Positions 12,204 to 21,958 of a stretch of 64,000 nt of DNA are shown one piece after another. The notes under the pieces are model-generated. The model was given only the letters and a program-made list of their open reading frames with translations, did not search any database and was not told the DNA's origin. The stretch spans positions 40,997,473-41,061,472 of the forward strand of contig OX419758.1 of NCBI GenBank assembly GCA_948567375.1, in the 5' to 3' direction. Position numbers and translations under genes: made by a program. The stretch is from Lunularia cruciata (lineage: Eukaryota; Streptophyta; Marchantiopsida; Lunulariales; Lunulariaceae). The number at the start of each line of letters is the position of its first letter. Position 1 is the stretch's first letter.

Positions 12204-12346
12204 TAGACAAATGCTGGTGAGCGTCACACGGATTCTCTTAGCTAGAGTGAGTGTGGCTTGATTATAATCAATGCACAATTGTTGGCAGATTATTGAGTGA
12301 AAAATCAAGTACTGATATTATTGAGTGTGATTTGAGTTGTGTGATC
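12204..12346 (-). repeat. G1 leader segment, matches 53978-54112
   Basis: About 140 bp, including GGATTCTCTTAGCTAGAGT and TTGGCAGATTATTGAGTGA, shared nearly base for base with 53990-54112. It is the continuation of gypsy G1 beyond X copy B and stops abruptly at LTR-C. It shows no coding frame. Confidence 0.75.
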
Positions 12347-13038
12347 TGTGAGCCGGCCTGTCTCTCACTTAGGATGAACCTCTAATGGCTATTATGGTAG
12401 CGCACCATGGACTAAGAAGGCAAGGAACCACAACTCCATCATACTCCTCCAAGGCTAACACTCCAAAACTCAAGACATTACTCACTAGAGAACTCAATGA
12501 GAGAGAGATAGTTGCAAATGAAAGGATGATGAGTACCTCCTCACCCCTTGTTTATATACTTGTGAAATAGTTACGTACCAAAGTTACTAATTATCATAGT
12601 TACTCAAGTTACTAGACTAAAAGTCAAGTAAAGTCAAAAAGTAGAAAGGAATATCCATTCATATGGGCATATTCCCCTAAGCATGTGGTCTTATCTTGAC
12701 CCAACCACTAAGTCAAGGATTCCTTCACATGGGCTATCCTTGGACTAAAGAAGAATCCAAAACAAAAAGGCTTGTGGGCCCAAGAGTTCTCAACTCTTTC
12801 TTCAAAGCCAAACACCTAGGAATAATACCAAGTCAACACACTAAAATCCAAAATAGTGGTGCTCATCTTTTCTACTTCCTCTAAAGTAAGGTCCTCTCTA
12901 TCTTAGGTATGACTAACTTTAGCTAACCATGACTAAAAGAGAACCATCCTTTATCTCTATATGAATAATATCTCTTAAGTACTTGTTATACCAAGCTAAA
13001 TATCACAATACCACACACATGCACAAATGGGTGTTACA
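12347..13038 (-). repeat. LTR-C, copy 1 (692 bp)
   Basis: Boundaries come from comparison with 56483-57172 (same orientation) and 61389-62078 (opposite): all three share exactly the interval from TGTGAGCCGG to GGTGTTACA. In sense orientation, fixed by the primer site after the 61389 copy, this LTR reads on the minus strand, with a TATATAAA box near 12554-12562. The flanks TGATC and GTCCC do not match. It is therefore not a clean solo LTR; it may be the 3' LTR of a recombined element. The adjoining gypsy G2 integrase ends right at its edge. Confidence 0.85.
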
Positions 13039-13040
13039 GT

Positions 13041-13589
13041 CCCACCTATCTTGCTCTTCTAAGGTGAAGCCCCATAACATGTCTTCAATTATGCGATTTG
13101 GCCATTTTTTTGTGGGTGGTAAGCTCTGGATATGGCCAACTTGGTTTTGAAGAAACCAAAGAGTGTTTGCCAAAACAAACTGGTGAATTGGGTGCCTCTA
13201 TTGGTGATGAGTACTCTAGACAAGCCATGGTGAGCAAAGACTGCATCTAAGTATAATTGAGCTAGTTGTGGAGCGGTCACCTCCTTGGTGGTAGGGCATA
13301 CATGAATTGTTTTGCTGAGCCGGTCCACAAAGACCATAATGGAGTCAAACCCTGAGGTGGTCTTGGGTAATTCATAGACGAGATCTATACTCACTTGTTC
13401 CTAACGTTGGGTAGGAGTGGAGAGAGGTTGAAGGAGCCCTGCAACAGCTTGATTAGAAGCTTTATTCTGTTGACAAAGTAGGTAGCTACGCACGTAGTCC
13501 ATCACGTTGTTGCTCATCTTGGGCCAATAGTAATGGTGCTTGACTGCATCCAAGGTCTTGTTCACTCCGACATGAGCTATGATGGCCAA
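13041..13589 (-). pseudogene. gypsy integrase (G2), 3'-truncated
   Basis: The zinc-binding part at 13589-13401 shows HVGVNKTLDAVKHHYYWPKM and YLLCQQNK (HHCC module). The catalytic core at 13394-13089 begins SIDLVYELPKTTSGFDSIMV, with the first Asp present. The second catalytic Asp is Asn (ITNRGTQF where family members have SDR). AYHPQKNGQIA follows, then a frame change to EDMLWGFTLEEQDRW at 13041. The rest, including any chromodomain, is missing. Inactive. Confidence 0.85.
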
Positions 13590-13748
13590 ATCATGACATT
13601 CCGCTAGAATGGTGGTGCTTAATTCTGGGACATTTGTGATCCATAATCTACCATCCCAAAAGGTGAGTCCTTGGGTGCTGGTGACACCTTTGGATGATTG
13701 CGCTTCTACAATCTGTGGATCAGTTTTTGTAGCAACCAGAATCTCTAG

Positions 13749-14196
13749 CTAGAATTCAGGGTTAATCTTAACCTCATCCACCAAGTTGTTTGCCATTGGC
13801 ATGCGGGTGAATGCATCTGCAAGTTGCTTCTTACCTTCCACATAGGTGATTGTCATGTTGAAGTGTTGTCGCCACTTTGCCCACCAAATTTGGCAATGAG
13901 ATAGATCCTTCTGCGTCTTGAGGTAGACTAGATATTTGTGGTTTGTCTCTACTACAAATGCCTTCTCGCCCAATGGCCAACTCTTCTTGTTCTGTGGTGT
14001 GGTAGTTGTGCTCTACCGGTAACAACTTTTGAGAGAAATATGCAATTGGATGCCATCCGTCATGCCACTCTTGTTGTACGACTGCTCCTATTGCTACACC
14101 TAATGCATCTATAGCCAACTTGATTGGACGTTTTGGGTCATACCACTTCAAGATTGGTGCATGTAGCAAGGCGGCCTTCAATTCTTGAAAGGCCAA
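13749..14196 (-). pseudogene. gypsy RNase H (G2)
   Basis: Minus-strand frames 14196-13831 and 13973-13749 overlap with a frame change. The first carries LKWYDPKRPIKLAIDALGVAIGAVVQQ, the linker and start of gypsy RNase H; the catalytic first Asp is kept in AIDA. The second gives the ETNHKYLVYLKTQKDLSHCQ region and the end, YVEGKKQLADAFTRMP, which corresponds to the usual G-K-N-ADALSR ending. Decayed but clearly identified. Confidence 0.8.
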
Positions 14197-14250
14197 CTCT
14201 TTTGTAGTTACCCATGTCCACTTCCCCTTGCCAAGTAGTGTTGTTAAAGG

Positions 14251-15318
14251 CTATGCAACCTTGGAGAAGTCCTTGACAAATCTATGATAAAATCCCATCA
14301 ACCCCAAGAAGCTCTTAAGTTGAGTCTGATCTTCTGGAGCACTCCATTTTTTAATGACCTCTATTTTATCTATCAATACTTGAATGCCCTTTGCACTTAC
14401 TCTATGCCCCAAGTAGTCTACTTCAGACTTGCCAAACTCACACTTTGAGATTTTGTTGTACAATTGATTCTGTCTTAGAATCTGGAGGACCTCTTGTAGA
14501 TGTTGTTTATGTTCTGTCATCGTGCTACTATATACTAAGATATCATCCAAAAAGATGATAACAGACTTATCCAAGTATGGACAACATGAAAGTGGCAAGT
14601 GCATAGGTGAGGCCAAAAGGCATCACAAGATACTCAAAGTGACCATACCTGGTTTGAAAGGCAGTTTTGTACACATCATCTTCTGCAATTCGGATTTGAT
14701 TGTAACCGCTCTGCAAGTCCAATTTGGTGAAGTATCTTGCTCCATGGAGTTGATCAAACAGGTCATCCATGCGAGGTAAGGGGTATTTTTTCTTCATTGT
14801 TTGGTGATTGAGACCCCGATAGTCAATGCACATGCATATTGTACCATCCTTCTTCTTCACAAACAAGACAAGGGCCCCATATGGTGATACGCTAGGTTGG
14901 ATGAACCCTTTCTGCAGCATCTCTCAATTTGAGTCTTACACTCCTCCAACTCATGAGGTGATAGGCGATATGGGGCCTTACAAGGAGGTGTCTTCCTCGG
15001 GAGTGTCTCAATTTTGTGATCTACTTGCCTTTTTGGTGGTAATCCTGAGGGTAGATCATTAGGAAAGACATCTTGAAACTCATCCACCACATCCTTCAAA
15101 TTCTCAAGAATTTGTCCATCAAGTTGTGCACTCTGGACTTCTCTTATTAGACCCATAAAACATCTATCGGTCTTACAGACAGTTGCCATCCCTATGACAT
15201 ATAGAGGCAATTTTTGCCTGTGTGATTTTTCCTTAACCCCAATGATTGACCATTTGTGGGTTCTCACTACTTTCTTCCTCCAATCCACCATAGGGTTGTA
15301 CTGCTCCATCCATGGCAT
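14251..15318 (-). pseudogene. gypsy reverse transcriptase (G2)
   Basis: Three overlapping frames. 15318-14857 carries the pre-RT linker with VVDEFQDVFPNDLPSGLPP and APYRLSPHELEE. 14920-14567 carries the fingers and palm ([37 protein letters not shown] with a catalytic Asp, and YLVMPFGLT). 14616-14251 carries the catalytic pair as IIFLDDILVYS, then YLGHRVSAKGIQ and FLGLMGFYHRFVKDFS. All RT core motifs survive, but at least two frameshifts prevent translation of one protein. Confidence 0.9.
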
Positions 15319-15454
15319 GCCTAAAATTGCATCATAACAAGCTAACTGTATTACTCGCCACTCAATTGCTTCCTAATATTCTCCTACAAAGAGGGTTACC
15401 CGTTTAGGTAATGATTCAATCCTCTCTATTTTCCCATTAGGTAACTCTACTTCT

Positions 15455-15688
15455 TCACTCCCATCTCTCTAGATCCATTCCCAATCTTATTGCAACAGAG
15501 CAAGACAAGAAATTCTTTGTTGCTCCTGGATCTATTAATACTCTCACTTGATTACCTTCTAGGATTCCATTCACGACAATCAATTGTGAGGTTGCCTTTT
15601 GGGATCTTTGCGCATTATTCTTCTTCCTTCCCTCGCTTCTTTGCTTCCTTATTGAGCCAATAAGGCCACGAGGTACATTTACTGGCAA
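15455..15688 (-). pseudogene. gypsy aspartic protease (G2)
   Basis: Frame with GNQVRVLIDPGATKNFLS, the retropepsin active-site region. The Asp-Ser-Gly triad is Asp-Pro-Gly here, a serine-to-proline change that would be expected to damage the enzyme. The position between gag and RT is as expected for gypsy. Confidence 0.8.
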
Positions 15689-15753
15689 TCTTCATTTTCC
15701 AAAGTGATTTCCACCTTTTCCTCTTCAATGTGCCTCTCCATGTTGTTCAAAGA

Positions 15754-16783
15754 TCACCTGTACGAAGGCCGAGGGCCTCTAGGGAAACGAGTGCGACAAT
15801 TGGTAGATATAAGCCCAATATAGCCACAATTGTAACAAGGTGTTGTTCTCCTTGAGTCCCTTCTCCTCATGGGACTCCATCTCTTCATTCTTCTACGTGT
15901 CTCTACTCCTCTTGAAGCGGTCGTGCTCCTCGATCTTGGAATCGAAGGTTGCCCAATTCTATCGGTACTGGTCCACCCATGTGTGGCATTTTTGCTCAAT
16001 AGTGTTGAGGTGGAACTACTCCCCACCTCCACCTAATGCTCCTGCTATTCTCTACGCACAAGCAATGGCTTCAAATATTGTGCAACAATTTTGCACCATG
16101 ACTTCTTAGCAAATCCACTCTTTCAACCCTCGTTTGAAATTGTCAAGAGCCTCTATTGGACTCATGTCGGTAATTGCAACTTGTAGATCCAAAAATGCCT
16201 CCACATACTCTTGTACGCTATTCTTCTATCTCAATCCCCATAGTCGGGTTCGAGCCATCTGCACAGAATCCATCGATTGGAAGTTCTTCAACAGTCCTTC
16301 TTGCATTGCTGTCCATGTGATCTCCCTTCTCTTGGCCAACATGGATTGTTCCCAAGCATCATACCATGTGAGGGCTTTATCAGTCAAGTACCCACATGCA
16401 AACACGGCTGCAGCATGCTCTGTGATCTCTGTTGAGAACAATCAGAAATATTGATTCATTCTCAAGATCCAATTTTCCACTACTCTTATTGTACGCTACC
16501 CCTTGTAAGGCTCAATGTTGCAGGTCTGCTTCATCCGGAGTAGCAATGTGGCTTCATTGTTGATAGGGTTCATAGGCACGGGTGCCTCTCCAAGTACTTC
16601 AGTCGTAGGTATTGGGTTTTGATATGGCTCTTCTTCTTGCATGGCTTGATCGTTCTTGAGGATCTTCACTTGACTTTGTAATGTCTCCATGGTCATCTTC
16701 ATCTCTGAAAATTCATTCAACATCCCTTGCATTCCTTGCACCAGCTCTTGCAATTGCAGATCCATGGTTCCTGCAACACTCAA
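15754..16783 (-). pseudogene. gypsy gag with degenerate zinc knuckle (G2)
   Basis: Starts at 16783 with a short coiled coil (LQELVQGMQGMLNEF and following). A retrotransposon gag domain follows in the 16441-16226 frame (ACGYLTDKALTWYDAWEQS, typical A-WY). A basic region precedes a CX2CX4-x-X4C knuckle, CYNCGYIGLISTNC, in which the metal-binding His is Leu. Frame changes and stops between these blocks show decay. It binds the element's RNA in intact relatives. Confidence 0.8.
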
Positions 16784-17006
16784 TTGCTAATGTCTACTTC
16801 GATACAAAGTCAATATAATCACTCTGGAAGACGCACAAACTATCGGAACTACCATTGGGACCTTAGAAGCTATCACTCATTGATAATACTCCTCACCAAA
16901 GTTCCTAACCACAAAATCTCTAAACATCACTTTTGGTCTCACTACATAACGGATTTCTACTTGAGTGTTGAAAGAGAGAGGATTTTGGATATTCATATCC
17001 ATATTA

Positions 17007-17228
17007 TCATAATAGAATGTAGATTGTCAAATCCCACTCTTTGTCATATATCACCACAGGTAGAATCACCTGGTGTGGTGAGTTCATCACTCCGTCCATG
17101 AATTCTGCACCAAAGTGATAAACTAGCGATACCCTCATCTGCTCACGTTGGATGTACATAACGTTGATGTGGAATGGGTTTGAGAATGGAAAGCTAGGTG
17201 CGGGAAATTGTCCTCCCGGTGCATCCAT
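17007..17228 (-). CDS. Leader ORF between primer site and gag (G2)
   Basis: A 73-codon frame starting 127 bp after the primer site and ending before gag. Its end carries RVSLVYHFGAEF and then HQVILPVVIY...IYIL. The same pattern, P-x-V-x-P-x-V-x-Y followed by YIL, is found in leaders of at least three other elements here (19132-19314, 62120-62290, 63567-63710). Function unknown. It could be a translated regulatory peptide or the N-terminal piece of gag. This copy is intact, but whether it is translated is unknown. Confidence 0.45.
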   Translation of the reverse strand: MDAPGGQFPAPSFPFSNPFHINVMYIQREQMRVSLVYHFGAEFMDGVMNSPHQVILPVVIYDKEWDLTIYILL

Positions 17229-17354
17229 CCCATCCGCTCTCTAAAGTCCTTCCTAAGTCTAGCAATTACTCTATGTTCTACAGCTCAAATTACTCAGTTT
17301 CAATAGTTTGTGTTATTCCAAGAGGGGTGATCCACTCTCTTGGACTAAAACACT

Positions 17355-17367
17355 TGCTCTGATACCA
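17355..17367 (-). promoter_or_regulatory. Primer binding site, tRNA-iMet type
   Basis: On the minus strand this reads TGGTATCAGAGCA, one base after the end of LTR-A. It complements the 3' end of plant initiator tRNA-Met, the usual primer for plant LTR retrotransposons. It fixes the orientation of G2 and identifies 17369-18093 as its 5' LTR. Confidence 0.9.
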
Positions 17368-17368
17368 T

Positions 17369-18093
17369 TGTAATACTCCGAGGACAAGAGAAGAGAGAAA
17401 ACACAGATTGCACACTCAAACATTTGATGCTTCAAAGGAGCACCTTCTCTTTATTATATAAACAAGAGTATCTCCTCCAAGGGTTAGGGACATTGATAGG
17501 TGACATGTCAGCAAGCTCCACCCTTGGATTACTTACTTGGATGGGTGACATGTCTAGTCTAGGTCCTATCCGGTTGGTCAAACAAGCTTTGACCAGAGGG
17601 AATCTTTTAGGGAATCTTCCTATAAGAATCTCAGAATCACGTGAGTAAGGTACCATTGGAAAGCTCTTGATGAGACAAAGCAAGGGGGAGGGAAGGCCAG
17701 CCTTTCCTCCATTGGGGGGGGGGGAATTTGCACATTTTTGAGGCTAATACATTCGTTTAGGCCTTCAAAATTGCCTTCAAAGATTTTAGGCATATTTTGG
17801 TTCCTACTCTATTAGTAGAAGTTCCCTTTTGGTGATACCTCTTTCTGATCTGTTTAGTCCATCATGTGTAACATCCTTTCAGATGTTACCTAACCAATTC
17901 TCACCTTTAAATCATATGTCTAACTATTGGTTCTAAGGTTCTCAAGTCTATTTTGGTTTCTACCCTATTAGTAGAAGTATTCTTTTGGTGATACTTCTAT
18001 CTTATCTATTTTGACCATCATGTATAAAATCATTCTAGATGTTACTAAACCAAATTTCACATCTAGATCATATGGCTAGCTCTTGGTATTACA
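17369..18093 (-). repeat. LTR-A, 5' LTR of G2 (725 bp)
   Basis: Bounded by TGTAATAC and GTATTACA, a perfect 8 bp terminal inversion, with the primer site adjacent. A second copy at 20895-21632 aligns along the whole length. A TATATAATA stretch on the minus strand near 17451-17462 is a likely TATA box. An 11-base G run at 17714-17724 is probably prone to slippage. The outer flank is CTTGT (18094-18098); its partner is lost with the 3' end of the element. Confidence 0.9.
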
Positions 18094-18109
18094 CTTGTAT
18101 AGGTCAAGC

Positions 18110-19080
18110 TTTCAATCCCATTGGAACTAATCAAGCTCCCAATAGACGGCTTGAAATTTCCTATTGGGATTCCTTGTTTCCTTGATCATTCTACTCCACA
18201 ACCTCCACTTGGGCAATTTGTTGAGGTCGTCCATTCTTGAGTGGACATTCAGCAATGCGATGCTCCAACTGGCGATAATAAAAGCAACCACCATTTTGTT
18301 GCAGTTTCTCCCTACTGTCGTGCCAAGCGGTCTTTGTTGAATTTCATCAATCTCCATTGGTGTTGGCTCCTCTACTTGTGTGTAATGTATTGGTAGGCTT
18401 TGTGGAGGTCGAGGTCAAAACCAAGTTGTTGCGACCAAGGAATCAAAATGTTCGGCCAACCGTATGGCTTCCTCCAAGTGTTGTGACTCTTGCATGGTTA
18501 CCTCTAATTTGGTTCTCACCTTCAAGCCCCTCATGAATTGATCCAAAGCTTCACCTTCCAATATATCTAGAATTTGCATGATGGTGTTTTGGAATTGCGT
18601 GATGTAACTTCTTACTAAGCTAATCTATTTCAACTCTACCAACTTATCCCGTGCAGCTCGTGTGGCATTTATAGCTTGGAACCAACTAATTTTTGCACTC
18701 TTGAATTCTGCCCATGTCAAGATTGGTACAACCATTTTTTGTTCAGCTTGCTCTACTTGGAATCTCCACTATAGCTTTGCTACTCCATCCAATTGGCTAG
18801 AAGCCAAGAGAATCTGTTTTTGCTCGTCTTGTAGATTGGGAGCTTCAAAATAACGTTCACAATCAAACACAAAATTCTCCACTACACTTGGGAGATTCTT
18901 GCCTTCAAATACCTTGGGTTTAGGGAATTTGATCCAATCTTTTCCTTCTCAAATTGGTACTCTCTCCACCTGCTCTTGTCGTCAAAGATCTCATTCATCC
19001 AACAATCAAGTAAGGTGCTCGATTTGTTGTTGCATAGCCAAGATAACATCAGGTATTGCCGCCATGGTTGCTCCTCTATC
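18110..19080 (-). pseudogene. gypsy gag with CCHC remnant (G3)
   Basis: The minus-strand frame reads PKPKVFEGKNLPSVVENFV, then YFEAP, AKLWWRFQVEQ (one Trp codon is a stop) and QFMRGLKVRTKLEV. This is the full retrotransposon gag domain order. Near 18300 is a knuckle, C-F-Y-Y-X4-H-X4-C, whose second Cys has become Tyr. Scattered stops make it a pseudogene. Confidence 0.8.
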
Positions 19081-19131
19081 ACACCACTCCCAATCTATCT
19101 AGTTTATTAACACATAGAAACAACATGTCCA

Positions 19132-19314
19132 CTATTCTCCATAAGTTACAACCGGAAGCACCAAGGGTTCCTCAAATATGGTGATCATATGCATAAAATC
19201 TTGTCCAAAGTGCAAGGTGATGAATTGTGTGAAAAGATGCTTTGGTAGTATTTGGATGCAAAAATCCCAATGGTTTGGTGGAAGTGGATTTGGTGGTCCA
19301 TAAATTCCATCCAT
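19132..19314 (-). CDS. Leader ORF after primer site (G3)
   Basis: A 60-residue frame opening MDGIYGPPNPLPPNH nine bases after the primer site and ending EEPLVLPVVTYGE. The tail matches the P-x-V-x-P-x-V-x-Y signature of the leaders in G2 and G5 although their LTRs are unrelated. It precedes gag. Function unknown. Confidence 0.45.
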   Translation of the reverse strand: MDGIYGPPNPLPPNHWDFCIQILPKHLFTQFITLHFGQDFMHMITIFEEPLVLPVVTYGE

Positions 19315-19322
19315 CCCATTCC

Positions 19323-19335
19323 TGCTCTGATACCA
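19323..19335 (-). promoter_or_regulatory. Primer binding site, tRNA-iMet type (G3)
   Basis: TGGTATCAGAGCA on the minus strand, one base from the end of LTR-B. Same primer class as G2. Confidence 0.9.
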
Positions 19336-19336
19336 A

Positions 19337-19761
19337 TGTAAAAGATTGAACTCAAGGAGAGAAATAGGAGAATGGAAACTCACATTGGGACACTTGAATG
19401 AGGGAAAACTCCAAATAGCTAGCATGAGCTTTGGCCTTGGTATTTATAGGTAGCATACAAGGCCCTTGAGAAGCTTCTCCAAAAGCTTCCTCAAGCCGCT
19501 TTCTTAGAGTGCAAGCCAAGTTAACTAGGAAGCTTCTCAAGAAGCTTCCTTCTAGAAGTCGCCTGCTTGGTGTGCAAGCTAAGCTTGTTGGAAGTTTCTA
19601 AAAGCTTCCTTCTAGAAGCTACTACTTGAGGTGCAAGCTAAGCCAGCCGGGAAGCTTGCCAAGAAGCTTCCTAGATACTTCTGGAATATTCTAGGCTAAT
19701 TTTTCTTATGTGCTACTTCGGAATCCCGACTAACTTCGTCGCTAAACTCAATATTGTTACA
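19337..19761 (-). repeat. LTR-B, 5' LTR of G3 (425 bp)
   Basis: Runs from TGTAAAAG to TTGTTACA and aligns with 57444-57854. It contains many AAGCTTC/GAAGCTT blocks and, on the minus strand, a CCTATAAATA TATA box at 19441-19450 just downstream of them. The outer flank is CTTGT (19762-19766). Confidence 0.9.
19468..19625 (-). promoter_or_regulatory. Cluster of heat-shock-element-like GAAnnTTC motifs in LTR-B
   Basis: Repeated GAAnnTTC pairs: GAA 19470-19472 with TTC 19475-19477, further pairs near 19532-19550, and a four-module run with GAA 19591, TTC 19596, AAA 19601 and TTC 19606 at exact 5 bp spacing. On the sense (minus) strand they lie 20-180 bp upstream of the TATA box. This is the arrangement bound by heat-shock factors in known heat-responsive plant retrotransposons. 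The motifs are visible; heat response is inferred. Confidence 0.5.
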
Positions 19762-19764
19762 CTT

Positions 19765-20894
19765 GTCAAATTGTAGGCATTGGATCTGTTAAGATCCAAA
19801 TGTTTGATGTTCTTGTGCACACATTGATTAATGTTAGGCATATCCCTAACATAAGGAAGAACTTGATATCACTTGGCATGTTAGACACAAATGGTCATCA
19901 CTGGGAAGTAGTTGATTGTGTATTTCAAGTTATGGCTAGGAGAAAATTCATCTTGAAGGGAAATAGGTACAAGAATCTTTATGTGCTAAAAGGCAACACT
20001 ATTTTTGGAGAAGCTCATGCTACTTGATCTCATGATATGATTGACTACTTGTGGCATTCAAGGCTAGGTCATATTAGTGAGAAGATCATGTCTATTCTTT
20101 GAAAGAAAGGCGTTATTTCTACATAGTCTAGTAGTTTAGAATTTTGTGAGCATTATGTACTAGGGAAGCAGCATTAGACTACTTTTTGTGTTTGGACTTA
20201 TAATTCCAAAGAAATTCTCAACTATATACATATTGATGTGTGGGGCCTATCCCTTACTCCCTCACATTCTAGAAAGCTATACTATGTATCTTTCATCAAT
20301 GATTTGAGGTTTGTATGGATTTATTTCTTATACTTAGAAGTCAAAGGTCTTTGTCACTTTCAAGAAGTGGAAGGCCCAAGTTGAGACTCAGACTAGTAAG
20401 AGTGAGATTTTTGTGATCAAATAACGGTGGAGAAAAACTTTGGGAGAATTTGAGATGTATTGTCAACAAGACAGATAACTTGCCATCTCACTATAGTATA
20501 TACTCCACAACAAAATGGTGTTGTTGAGCAGCTCAATCAAGCAATATTGGAGTGGATGAGTAGTATGTTGAGCCAATCAGGTTTATCATATGTGTTTTGG
20601 GCTGAAGTTGTCAACACTATAGCTAACTTAGTTAATTTTTCTCCTTCTAGTGTGATTAATTACATGACATTGTTTGAGATGAGCCACGGATTGCCTATAG
20701 ATTACACTAATTTAGTAGTGTTTGGATGCAATGCATATCCTCTCATACCCAAGGAAACTAGATCTAAGTTGGATCTTACTTCCAAGAAATGTGTTTTTCT
20801 TTGCTACTAGAGTGATGTGAAGGTTGTGGGATCCCCTCACTTGTAAATTGACTATCAATAGAGATGTTTTGTTCAATGAGTCTAAATCATCAAC
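19765..20894 (+). pseudogene. copia GAG-pre-integrase and integrase
   Basis: 19765-20027 gives CQIVGIGSVKIQMFDV and NVRHIPNIRKNLISLG, the end of protease and the pre-integrase region. A zinc-binding stretch with LWHSRLGHI follows (about 20050). The later core at 20460-20810 contains YTPQQNGVVEQLNQAILE and ends VFGCNAYPLIPKE. The early core, 20160-20460, is heavily mutated. The solo LTR-A at 20895 follows RDVLFNES, the usual linker before RT. Dead copy. Confidence 0.8.
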
Positions 20895-21632
20895 TATAAT
20901 ACTCCAAGGACAAGAGAAGGGAGAGAGAAAAAATTACACACTCAACATTTGGTGCCCCAAAGGAGCAACTTCTCTTTATTATATAGACAGAGGATCTCCT
21001 CCAAGGAAGCTCCACCATAGGATTAGGCACACAGATAGGTGACATGTCATCAAGCTCCACCCTTGGATTACTTACTTGGATGGGTGACATGTTTGGTCTA
21101 GGTCCTATCTGGTTGGTCAAACAAGCTTTGATCAGAGGGAATCTTTTAGGGGAATCTTCCTGTAGGAGTTGCATAATCACATAAGGTACCATTGGAAAGC
21201 TCTTGATGAGACAAACCAAGGTGAAGGGAATGCCAACCGCTCCTCTATTCGGGAGAGGGGTGCATTTGCTCATTTTCAAGGCCTAATTCATCCGTTTAGG
21301 CCTTCAAAATTGCCTTCAAAGATTTCAAGCATATTTCTATTCCTACTCTATTAGTAGAGGTCCCCTTTTGGTGATACCTCTTTCTGATCTGTTTAGTCCA
21401 TCATGTGTAACATCCTTTCAGATGTTACCAAACCAATTCTCACCTTTATATCATATGTCTAGCTATTGGTTATAAGGTTCTCAAGTCTATTTTGGTTTTT
21501 GCTCTATTAGTAGAAGTACTCTTTTGGTGATACTTCTATCTGATCTATTTTGACCATCATGTATAAAATCATTCTAGATGCTACCTAACCAAATTTCACA
21601 TCTAGATCATATGGCTAGCTCTTGGTATTCCC
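20895..21632 (-). repeat. Solo LTR-A inserted in copia (738 bp), with TSD TCAAC
   Basis: The full LTR-A sequence aligns with 17369-18093. TCAAC lies directly on both sides (20890-20894 and 21633-21637), a perfect 5 bp target duplication. The copia reading frame continues on either side. A solo LTR arises when the two LTRs of an inserted element recombine. The ends have drifted (TATAATAC; GGTATTCCC for GGTATTACA). Confidence 0.92.
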
Positions 21633-21958
21633 TCAACCAAGGAGGAGAAAGCTCAGACTCCTCATACTAACAAGGGGAAATCTCCTCTAAATGTTATTGA
21701 GGGGGAAATTATCATGGTTTTCATGATGAGTCACAAGGAGGTGCTCCCACAGAGGATCATATTCTCCAAATTGAGGAATTACAAAAAAGTGAGGAGATTG
21801 GTGCACCTTAACACATATCAACATAAGAAGATCAAGTGAAGTCATCAACAAAGAAGACATTTGGATGCTCTTTTTGTGGTCTTGAATGATTTGGAAAATA
21901 GGCTGATTCAACACAATTAGGAGATGAGGATACTCTCCATGATGATGATGATGTTGGT

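Larger units (their letters stand above)
1..12346 (-). mobile_element. Ty3/gypsy element G1, degenerate and split by nested insertions
   Basis: Minus-strand gypsy pol fragments line up in order when two later insertions are removed. A leader-type segment lies at 12204-12346, a short ORF and protease/RT/RNase H at 6151-4233, and the integrase N-terminal domain at 465-1, running off the left edge. The gaps are exactly the two X elements, each flanked by a 5 bp duplication. A second copy of the same gypsy at 53640-54112 lacks the X-B insertion and shows the empty site. Frameshifts and stops are frequent, so the element is inactive. Its right end is cut by LTR-C at 12347. Splitting into one element is an inference from domain order and the empty-site comparison. 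Confidence 0.75.
13039..18093 (-). mobile_element. Ty3/gypsy element G2 with 5' LTR-A
   Basis: A nearly complete minus-strand gypsy: 5' LTR-A (17369-18093), tRNA-Met primer site (17355-17367), leader ORF (17228-17007), gag (16783-15754), protease (15688-15455), RT (15318-14251), RNase H (14196-13749) and integrase (13589-13041). The protease-RT-RNase H-integrase order identifies Ty3/gypsy. The integrase stops soon after its third acidic region and is joined to LTR-C, a different LTR family. The true 3' end was therefore lost by deletion or recombination. Several stops and frameshifts make it inactive. Confidence 0.85.
18094..19761 (-). mobile_element. Chromovirus-type gypsy G3, 5' part only (LTR-B, leader, gag)
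   Basis: Minus-strand element starting at LTR-B (19337-19761), with primer site, leader ORF and gag, then cut at 18093 by the 5' LTR of G2. The same LTR family at 57444-57854 is the 3' LTR of a fragment with integrase and chromodomain, so the family is a chromovirus. The element is inserted in the copia element immediately before its CQIVGIGSVKI segment. Confidence 0.8.
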
